Of a stretch of 64,000 nucleotides of DNA, positions 9,701 to 15,850 are shown one piece after another. The stretch comes from Candidatus Deianiraea vastatrix. GTDB lineage: Bacteria; Pseudomonadota; Alphaproteobacteria; Rickettsiales; Deianiraeaceae. Both the position numbers and the translations under genes were made by a program. The stretch lies in contig NZ_CP029077.1 in assembly GCF_007993655.1 (NCBI RefSeq), forward strand, positions 47,985-111,984, written 5' to 3'. Below the pieces are notes generated by a model. It saw only the letters and a list, made by a program, of their open reading frames with translations, did no database searches and was not told where the DNA came from. The first letter of the stretch is position 1; each line of letters opens with the position of its first letter.

Positions 9701-10315
9701 TTCACTATCTTTTAATGATGATTCGAATAGGTTCTGAATTTTTTTGTTCGGTTGTTCTTTAATTTGTTCTTTAATATATTTCTCTGATGCATTATAACCG
9801 ATGATCATGTAAATCATGTCTTCACATCCTTTTTTTATTTTGCCAGATTTACTCTGTTTAAATGCACTGTTCCTGATATCTGTACGATCATTATTATCTA
9901 TTATATAACAATCTAAAAGGTAACTTATATCTTCTTCACATTGTTTTTGCTCTTTCTCTAAATTGTTTTGTTTACTTTTTAATGCTTGTATATGTGAATC
10001 AATCAAATTCATTGTATTACTATGTTTACTAATTACCATCAACGCTTTTTGTTGCTCAAAGTATTCAATTAAAGCTTTATTTGCCCTAATATCTTCATAT
10101 AGATCATATGTTTTTTTGTAGTATTCGAATAATGTTTGACCCATATTATTCATTGAATTATTTGATTGTTGTTGTGCCTTAGGAGGAATATTGTCTAATT
10201 TTGTATTATATTCTTCTAATTTTGCATTGTATTCACTGTAAGTTTGTTCAAACATTTTTTGCATCGCACTTGAGTTAGTTTCTATAGGATCTGAGACGAA
10301 ATCTAGGTTGTTCAT
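6752..10315 (-). CDS. Large Gln-rich coiled-coil protein of unknown function
   Basis: 1187 residues from the ATG complementary to 10313-10315. The frame stays open upstream to a TTG at 10366, but that TTG is the -35 box of its promoter. The first ~550 residues are helical and coiled-coil-like with many Lys/Glu/Gln heptads. The middle has a proline patch (PPPPPR). Around residues 777-832 is a polyGln/Glu tract (runs of Q, then alternating QE blocks), followed by more Q-rich coiled coil. No signal peptide, membrane helix or enzyme motif. I recognise no family. Size, low complexity and its own strong promoter suggest a structural or translocated host-interaction protein. Confidence 0.8.
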   Translation of the reverse strand: MNNLDFVSDPIETNSSAMQKMFEQTYSEYNAKLEEYNTKLDNIPPKAQQQSNNSMNNMGQTLFEYYKKTYDLYEDIRANKALIEYFEQQKALMVISKHSNTMNLIDSHIQALKSKQNNLEKEQKQCEEDISYLLDCYIIDNNDRTDIRNSAFKQSKSGKIKKGCEDMIYMIIGYNASEKYIKEQIKEQPNKKIQNLFESSLKDSEFLKSMDNPIGMVYKKVTDLLNIDGQIIDDKGQVYYNKNKGEQDTLKKDIEVINSKITELTIEHAGKALQVQQPKTQLITKQTYNAIKNQTQHNKPNTQEQQKKITSDIKQIEKEKKECENSLAEKTEKLKKLQNTIQNNDKQDLKNQRLYLAIEYQKSKEVIEERKKYIDQQQQMYDDITNTINKTEQATLNDDDLIKCATMVTTAQNKMTEIEKKGLIKNRNYNGVLLTKLNNIGKDELTSWTQEDKNTFVMQLVLLLIDMKVIFNAKIHEAKEKMNKEMELYKERVQALNIKTTFLQNQALAKIQSDSVSLDTKLQKIATALSLTEDLNDAVLTDKPHAKAVTHENIDTSGSKYIIANIQTLIGKNKDSKIAGKQDHKMTENETNETNNLFFSQQYETTHTIQRQRYSSVQLGASDNKLVTDMVANKSVANELDANIPPPPPRIQQRSNFDKNNLNKKNLLQQTPETAATGTSTADSRFLNTMHPKVFQVAVQEEANDEQQDNNNHASNINADINAKIKEIQQKPEDIAKEEKFILEQCNRDDINLTLPPKPSYLGDKKQELEQKLQALLLQQQQEQQQQQQQQPQQHQEQEEEHQEQEEEQEEEQQEQEEEQQEQHQEQRGRIIPRERKTFQSNSTINKFVLNKKTLHFKKPIIGNETTIQKVKLLKTKNIQSIWGMQHKRQEEMKRKMQELKAQEQLKAQKQEEMKRKLQELQDQKHQRSTNQEHNIFSTQQVEKKVSRQVQSRQFNQSVQQQQQQQTQKQDALEPLENTLTIKQLQNNKQNINIFQTQEVKNNQQSIDNRLIDTAEQKTTGQRQYVAGYDNVCDNTTFDPSYRIIHSRDAEQQFRQTISRGNKKDKPFNVTRIGGGYYNQQKISTPMENNEQTYLIINGQTVEKNDQPNQLPKSKISQQGRKFYHSNVMDPSVQQYQYDTVKQVTLFTKATGNGINDALPPISSGTNKVQNLQENRRKAVQSLIKQN

Positions 10316-10337
10316 AGGGTAAAAAAATATACCTTGC

Positions 10338-10366
10338 ATTAAACATACTATTTTTATTATTGTCAA
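10338..10366 (-). promoter_or_regulatory. Sigma-70 promoter of the Gln-rich gene
   Basis: On the minus strand: TTGACA (10366-10361), 17-bp spacer, TTTAAT (10343-10338), giving a transcript start about 15-20 nt before the ATG at 10315. Confidence 0.65.
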
Positions 10367-10448
10367 GTGTTTTTATGCTAAAATATTAGTTGTTTTTGAT
10401 AATTTTACTTATTATTGCAGGTTTTAGCTTGAAAGTTGCATTATTTTT

Positions 10449-11336
10449 TTATAATAAATTGCATTCTTTCAGTGTTTTTTCAACAATTTCCTCGCATTTT
10501 TCATTCATTTTTACAAGCGGAAGGCGAAGTTCATTGTCGCAAAAACCAAGCTTAGAAAGCGCAAATTTCACAGGTGCGGGGTTGGTATCTATAAACATTG
10601 CGTCAAATAATTTTGCATATTTATCCTGTAGTATTCGTGCTTTTTCGAAGTTTTGCTCAAGGCAAAGTGTTACCATCTCTTCGCATTGCTTTGGTATTAT
10701 GTTTGATGCAACTGAAATTAAACCAACCGCGCCCATTGCGATATATGCAAGAGTTGTTATGTCGTCACCTGAGTAGATTTTAAAATTATTTACATTATTT
10801 TCTTTGAGTTTTTGGCGAAGCAGAGCTACTCTTTCAAGATTTCCGCTTGCATCTTTTAGAGCGACAATATTTTTGCATTTTGCCGCAAGGCGGGCTATTG
10901 TATCGTCTGAAATATCAGTTACAGTGCGGCTTGGAACGTTGTATAGCATTATTGGAAGGCTTGAATTTGATGAAATCTCGGAAAAATGGGCGATTAGTCC
11001 ATCTTGGCTTGGTTTGTTGTAGTATGGCATAACGCAAAGCACTCCATCTGCGCCACATTTGGTTGCTATATCGATGTTTTTGATGACTTTTGCGGTGTCA
11101 TTTCCTCCGACTCCTGCTAAAATAAAAGCTTTTCCTTTGGCAATTTTCACAACAGTTTCAATCACTTTTTTGTATTCATCGATGGTAAGAGTTGCTATCT
11201 CGCCAGTTGTTCCGCACGGGCATATTGCCGATATTTTGTTATCTATTTGGAACTGTACTATTTTTTCAAGGGATTTTATGTCAATTTCACCGTTTTTAAA
11301 TGGTGTGATTATTGCAGTTGCAACGCCAGTGAACAT
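10449..11336 (-). CDS. dapA: 4-hydroxy-tetrahydrodipicolinate synthase
   Basis: Condenses pyruvate with aspartate semialdehyde, the committed step to lysine and meso-diaminopimelate for peptidoglycan. 295 residues from the ATG complementary to 11334-11336 (MFTGVATAIITPF); the 16 codons upstream are not family sequence. The Schiff-base lysine is K161 (VALKDASGN), the catalytic tyrosine is in LYNVPSRT (Y132), and the GTTGE loop is intact (residues 42-46). It is a lone gene flanked by the Gln-rich gene and a divergent lipid-kinase operon. Confidence 0.95.
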   Translation of the reverse strand: MFTGVATAIITPFKNGEIDIKSLEKIVQFQIDNKISAICPCGTTGEIATLTIDEYKKVIETVVKIAKGKAFILAGVGGNDTAKVIKNIDIATKCGADGVLCVMPYYNKPSQDGLIAHFSEISSNSSLPIMLYNVPSRTVTDISDDTIARLAAKCKNIVALKDASGNLERVALLRQKLKENNVNNFKIYSGDDITTLAYIAMGAVGLISVASNIIPKQCEEMVTLCLEQNFEKARILQDKYAKLFDAMFIDTNPAPVKFALSKLGFCDNELRLPLVKMNEKCEEIVEKTLKECNLL

Positions 11337-11454
11337 AACTTTACGAAATTTGATAAATAATATATTATAAAAAATATTTGTCAAATTTTTTTATTGGTAT
11401 TTTGTTGCAAATTATTTTTATAGCGATATTTTAGGCTTGAGTTAGTTTTATAAG

Positions 11455-12060
11455 ATGTCAAATGTATTGAAAAATGAGCTAAAAAGAAAGGCTATACATA
11501 TGTCTTCCAGTATATTTCCCTTGTTATATCTTGTATTTCTGGATAAAAAACAAATGACTTGTGTAATGTTATGTATTGCAATTATTTGCCTTGTATTTGA
11601 TATTTTAAGGTTAAAATTTTCTGCAATATCTACTTTATTTAAAAGATTTTTTACAGATTTTATAAGATCTTTTGAGGCAAAAACGCTGCTTGGATCGACA
11701 TATTTTGTAATTGGTTGCCTGATTGTTGTATTATTGTTTGAGAAAAATCTTGCTATAATATCGATGTTTATACTGATAATATCAGATACATGCGCATCAC
11801 TTTGTGGCATGCTTATTCCATCTCGAAAAATTGTAGGAAATAAAGGCATTTCCGGTCTTTTTGCTTTTGTAATATCTGCTATTGTGATTTCATATAGTGG
11901 CTATTTACACCTATATCTTTACATGCCTGCATTAATTTTTGCATCACTAATATCTGCAATTCTTGAGCTTTATAGCAAGAAAATAAGAGTTGATGATAAT
12001 ATTTTAATTCCTGTGGGATTTTGCATTGCGTATAATGTTTATAATTGTTTTGGTTTATGA
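11455..12060 (+). CDS. CTP-dependent lipid kinase (dolichol kinase/DGK1-like family)
   Basis: 201-residue polytopic membrane protein with about six helices. It resembles the dolichol kinase/phytol kinase/CTP-dependent diacylglycerol kinase branch of the cytidylyltransferase superfamily: RKAIH near the N-terminus, LLGSTYFVIGC, the acidic ISDTCASLCG, KGISG, and ELYSKKIRVDDNILIP near the end. Its stop overlaps the start of the EptA-like gene in ATGA, so translation is probably coupled. EptA enzymes release diacylglycerol, so a kinase recycling it to phosphatidate would fit; that is inference. Substrate specificity cannot be read from the sequence. Confidence 0.65.
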   Translation: MSNVLKNELKRKAIHMSSSIFPLLYLVFLDKKQMTCVMLCIAIICLVFDILRLKFSAISTLFKRFFTDFIRSFEAKTLLGSTYFVIGCLIVVLLFEKNLAIISMFILIISDTCASLCGMLIPSRKIVGNKGISGLFAFVISAIVISYSGYLHLYLYMPALIFASLISAILELYSKKIRVDDNILIPVGFCIAYNVYNCFGL

Positions 12061-13589
12061 AAAAAAAAGATGAATCAGGGTGTAGTATATTTGCGTTTAC
12101 GGCGATATTTACATTTTTTGTATTAATATTCAATAATTTATACACATGGGGGAAGATATTAAAATTTGCAGAAATAGAAAATATTGCTGATGCAATTTTA
12201 CCTATTACAATTTTTATTGGGGTATATTTACTTTTATTTATATTTTTTACATTAATTTTCTATAAAATTACTGTGAAAATATTATCGATATTAATTATAT
12301 TTATATGTGGTTTGTGTTCATATTTTATATCAACATATGGCATTGTAATTGATAGATTTATGATTGCAAATGTATTTTCCACAGATTTTAACGAAGTTAT
12401 TGGGCTATTTTCATGGAAAATGATTGTATATTTTGTATTCTTAATTTTTATTCCAATTATTGTTATAACAAGGGTGAAGGTTAAGAGTATATCAATTTCT
12501 TTGAGGATAAGAATTTTACTCCTTGCTTTGTTTCTTGCTCTAGTTGTTATTTTACCAAATTATGTTAAACTTGCGGCATTTTTTAGAAAGCATAATTCAC
12601 TTGGTGGTTATTTTGTGCCATCGAATTTCATTTCTTCATCTATTACCTATGCAAAATATATATTTAAATCTAAAGCAAAGCCAATTTTAATTGACGATGC
12701 TGTAATTACAAAAAATAACGATGTATTAATTGTTTTAGTTGTTGGAGAGACGGCAAGAAAGAAGAATTTTTCACTATATGGATACAGCAGAAAAACCAAT
12801 CCACTGCTTGAAAAGGAAAAGATTACATCTTTAAATGCAACCTCATGTGGAACATCAACCAATGTGTCGGTTCCATGTATTTTTTCCCCAAGTGCAAAGT
12901 CAGATTTTGATCATTTAAAATATGAAAATATGATATCAATGCTAAAGAGATTGAATGTAAAAATATCGTGGCTTGAGAATAATTTTGGTGGCTGTTATGG
13001 GCTATGCGATGATGTTGAAAAACAGTATTTTAATGGCTCACCCGATGGAATTATGCTTGAATCTTTTGAAGGAAAGTTAAAAAATCTTAGCGTGTATGAA
13101 GATATTATTGTTTTACATCAAAATGGGTCACATGGACCGCTGTATTTTCAAAGATATACTGAAAACTTTAATCATTTTAAGCCATCGTGTAACAGGGCAG
13201 ATGTTTCTAAATGCAAAAGCCAGGAGCTATTTAACGCATATGATAATACAATCTTGTATACTGATTTTTTCTTACATACAATAATATCGAAATTAAAAGG
13301 TGTAAAAAAGCCTGTAATAATGATATACGCCTCTGATCATGGTGAATCTTTGGGTGAATATGGCTTATTTTTACATGGCTTTCCATACAATCTTGCACCA
13401 AAAGAGCAAAAGGAAATACCTTTTATAATATGGGCAAATGATAGTTTTGAGAAAAAATACTACAATTTATCGAAAATTGACAAAAATAGTCAATATTCAC
13501 ATGATAATATATTTCATACAACTCTTGGCATTTTGAATGTAAAAACGAAATATTATGACAAAAATCTTGATATATTTAAGAAAAATTAA
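12057..13589 (+). CDS. eptA: EptA-type phosphoethanolamine transferase
   Basis: Transfers phosphoethanolamine from phosphatidylethanolamine to a cell-surface glycolipid such as lipid A, in the inner membrane facing the periplasm. 510 residues: five hydrophobic helices in the first ~170, then a sulfatase-fold domain with GETARKKNFSLYGY, the nucleophile Thr region NATSCGTSTNVSVPC, HQNGSHGP, and the metal site ASDHGESLGEYGLFLHG. The start is the ATG overlapping the previous stop by 4 bp. Whether the acceptor is lipid A, heptose or Kdo is unknown; waaA elsewhere in the window shows a Kdo-type LPS. Confidence 0.88.
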   Translation: MKKKDESGCSIFAFTAIFTFFVLIFNNLYTWGKILKFAEIENIADAILPITIFIGVYLLLFIFFTLIFYKITVKILSILIIFICGLCSYFISTYGIVIDRFMIANVFSTDFNEVIGLFSWKMIVYFVFLIFIPIIVITRVKVKSISISLRIRILLLALFLALVVILPNYVKLAAFFRKHNSLGGYFVPSNFISSSITYAKYIFKSKAKPILIDDAVITKNNDVLIVLVVGETARKKNFSLYGYSRKTNPLLEKEKITSLNATSCGTSTNVSVPCIFSPSAKSDFDHLKYENMISMLKRLNVKISWLENNFGGCYGLCDDVEKQYFNGSPDGIMLESFEGKLKNLSVYEDIIVLHQNGSHGPLYFQRYTENFNHFKPSCNRADVSKCKSQELFNAYDNTILYTDFFLHTIISKLKGVKKPVIMIYASDHGESLGEYGLFLHGFPYNLAPKEQKEIPFIIWANDSFEKKYYNLSKIDKNSQYSHDNIFHTTLGILNVKTKYYDKNLDIFKKN

Positions 13590-13676
13590 AAAATAATTTT
13601 AAGCAAAATAATCAATTAATACGAGGGTTTTTACAAAGACATCAACCCAAAAAAATAAAGTAATAGTTTATTTCTC

Positions 13677-13705
13677 TTGACATTAATGAAAAATTGTGGT
13701 ATAAT
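13677..13705 (+). promoter_or_regulatory. Perfect-consensus sigma-70 promoter
   Basis: TTGACA (13677-13682), exactly 17 bp, TATAAT (13700-13705), with the extended context TTGTGGTATAATAG shared with the promoters at 30596 and 55280. It drives the orphan gene at 13746 after a ~35-nt AT-rich leader. Confidence 0.85.
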
Positions 13706-13745
13706 AGTTAAATTTATTGTTTTATATTAATTTTTTTTTATTATT

Positions 13746-14741
13746 ATGCAAAATCTAACAGAGTACTTTCAAGACTTTTGTCAAAGTGATACATTTGAGG
13801 AAATGGACTCCCGTAATGCAAGTATATTAGCTATGATATGTTGTCCATTTGCTGATTATGAGGGATATGTTTTATATGTGATTGGGCGCGATCTCGCGTA
13901 TTTGATGGCATTTATGTTATTCTCAGAATTCACAAATAGAAAATATGATGATGCTGTAGGGCCATATTTAGACGCTGCAATAATAGGTTCAGCGGTAAAT
14001 CTAGATTTGCTAGCTATTGCATTTGCTCTTGCTACTGTAAATACATCGCTTACTTGTGGAGCGGTTTTAGTTCGTGATACACTAACATGCAAACTTCCTG
14101 CGGCTTTCCTCAAATCTGTATTTGAATGTGCATCAAAATGTTCATCATTCTCGCTTGCTAAAATTAAAGAATGTGCACAAAAAGTTGCAGAATATTGTGC
14201 AAAAAATCCAGAAGTTTCTTTTGAGCAATTATTTGCACAAGCAACTGATCCAGACAACCTTAGAGGAAATCAAAAGCCAATTTTAGTCATAGAAGGAGCA
14301 GAGCATAAAGAAATTCCAAGATCTCTGCAACTTGAAAACATCGAAAGACAAGAGAAAGAAGAGTATAAGATTAATATGGCTGAAGTTCAAATTCCTGAAT
14401 TTAAGCAAGTTGAAGTGCCAAACGAAGATCGTAGTGAGAAAAAAGAAGATACAAAAGTTATACAACTTGATGCATATAAAAACCAACATGAAGGTGGGCA
14501 TAAACTCAATATCAGAAAATCTCAAATTATATCTGGTCAAAAACCTAAGGATAACGTAAATGAGCAAGATGTGCCTTATGGAATGAGTAGTGTTATCAAT
14601 CTTCAACCTTCACAAGGTCGCACTGGAGCAGTAAATGACGAGTTTCCTGGTTATGAAGCTCGAGAATTGCAAAAGAAGCATGTTCAAGACTTGCAAAAGA
14701 AGCAGAATAAAAGTTGGCTATCTGATTGCAATATAATGTAA
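13746..14741 (+). CDS. Orphan protein with CaaX-like C-terminus
   Basis: 331 residues, no recognised family. The first ~170 residues are mixed helical with unusually many Cys (ICCPF, TCGAVLVRDTLTC, ECASKCSS) and hydrophobic patches that are not clear membrane spans. The rest is polar and low-complexity (Lys/Glu/Gln). The last residues are WLSDCNIM, so the protein ends in Cys-Asn-Ile-Met, the form of a eukaryotic CaaX prenylation signal (Met last favours farnesyl). No signal peptide. Strong promoter upstream and strong terminator downstream make it a single-gene unit. Inference: candidate translocated effector; the CaaX match could be chance. Confidence 0.75.
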   Translation: MQNLTEYFQDFCQSDTFEEMDSRNASILAMICCPFADYEGYVLYVIGRDLAYLMAFMLFSEFTNRKYDDAVGPYLDAAIIGSAVNLDLLAIAFALATVNTSLTCGAVLVRDTLTCKLPAAFLKSVFECASKCSSFSLAKIKECAQKVAEYCAKNPEVSFEQLFAQATDPDNLRGNQKPILVIEGAEHKEIPRSLQLENIERQEKEEYKINMAEVQIPEFKQVEVPNEDRSEKKEDTKVIQLDAYKNQHEGGHKLNIRKSQIISGQKPKDNVNEQDVPYGMSSVINLQPSQGRTGAVNDEFPGYEARELQKKHVQDLQKKQNKSWLSDCNIM

Positions 14742-14772
14742 TTTATTATATTAGGCATTTTATGCACAAAAG

Positions 14773-14806
14773 AGTCTGGTTAATGAAAATTAACTGGGCT
14801 TTTTTG
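14773..14806 (+). terminator. Intrinsic terminator
   Basis: AGTCTGGTTAA pairs with TTAACTGGGCT (11 bp including G-U pairs) around loop TGAAAA, followed by TTTTTT. It ends the transcript of the CaaX-like orphan gene. Confidence 0.85.
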
Positions 14807-14893
14807 TTTATACACTTTTTTCACTAAATTCTTGCAAATTATTTTTTCTATATACTAGGCTTGTTTAAAGACATATTATTTGATAGAAAATAT

Positions 14894-15802
14894 ATGGAAA
14901 ACCAGCTTGGATTAATTGGAAATACGCCTATTGTAATGGTTAAAACCAAAGATGCATTATTTGGTAATGTTTTTGCAAAGCTTGAATATTTTAATCCAAC
15001 TCATTCTTTAAAAGACAGAATTGCTCTTGCAATGGTAAAAGACGCTGAAAGTAAAGGCATTTTAAATAAAGATACAACATTAGTTGAGCCAACAAGCGGA
15101 AATATGGGTATTTCCCTTGCTTTTGTGTGTAAAATTCGTGGATATAGGCTTATTTTAACCATGCCTGAAAACATGAGTATAGAAAGGAGAAAAATGGCAA
15201 AAATATACGGTGCGCAGGTTGTTTTAACAGATGCAAAACTTGGTTTTGGCGGTGCTATTGCTAAAGCCAAGGAAATTGTTGCGTCAATGGAAAATGCGTT
15301 AAACCTTGATCAGTACTCAAATTTGGCAAATTTTGAAGAGCATAAAAATACAGGTCGTGAAATTTACGATCAAATGAAAGGCGATGTCGATATTTTCATT
15401 GCAGGAGCGGGAACTTGTGGATGTATAAGCGGTGTTTCCCATTATATGAAGTACAAAAATCCAAATTTTAAATCAATTGCGATAGAGCCTGTGGAAAACG
15501 ATATTTTGTGTGGCGGTAGTCAATTTTCAACTCACAGTCTTCAAGGAATTGGGCCAAATTTCATACCAAATAATTTTAAAGCAGATTTAATAGATAAAAT
15601 CACGCATATTTCAAAAGATGAAGCTAAAATTGGCTTGGAAATTTTATCAGAAAACGCAATTGCAGGCGGTATTACAAGCGGCGCTACGGCATTTGCAGCA
15701 ATAACTGAGGCAAAAAAGCCAGAAAACAAGGGCAAAAACATTGTATTTATGGTTGCATCTTTTTCCGAAAGATATTTGTCCACAGATATGTTTGATGTGT
15801 GA
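14894..15802 (+). CDS. cysK: Cysteine synthase / O-acetylserine sulfhydrylase family
   Basis: PLP enzyme making cysteine from O-acetylserine and sulfide. 302 residues from the ATG at 14894 (MENQLGLIGNTPIV); an in-frame TTG at 14861 is less likely. The PLP lysine is in PTHSLKDRIAL, the substrate loop is TSGNMGISLA, and the phosphate-binding Gly-rich loop is GAGTCGCISG. The loops TSGNMG and PTHSLKD differ a little from the textbook TSGNTG and PGGSVKD, so a related beta-replacement role (for example with O-phosphoserine or cystathionine substrates) remains possible. First gene of a plus-strand run to dut. Confidence 0.88.
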   Translation: MENQLGLIGNTPIVMVKTKDALFGNVFAKLEYFNPTHSLKDRIALAMVKDAESKGILNKDTTLVEPTSGNMGISLAFVCKIRGYRLILTMPENMSIERRKMAKIYGAQVVLTDAKLGFGGAIAKAKEIVASMENALNLDQYSNLANFEEHKNTGREIYDQMKGDVDIFIAGAGTCGCISGVSHYMKYKNPNFKSIAIEPVENDILCGGSQFSTHSLQGIGPNFIPNNFKADLIDKITHISKDEAKIGLEILSENAIAGGITSGATAFAAITEAKKPENKGKNIVFMVASFSERYLSTDMFDV

Positions 15803-15850
15803 TTTTTGTGTATAAAAAAAGTTGTAAATTTGATTATTAAAAAGTAAAAT

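Noticed and set aside
10315..10366. Extension of the Gln-rich protein to a TTG at 10366
   Set aside because: That TTG is the -35 box TTGACA of its own promoter, so it cannot be in the message.
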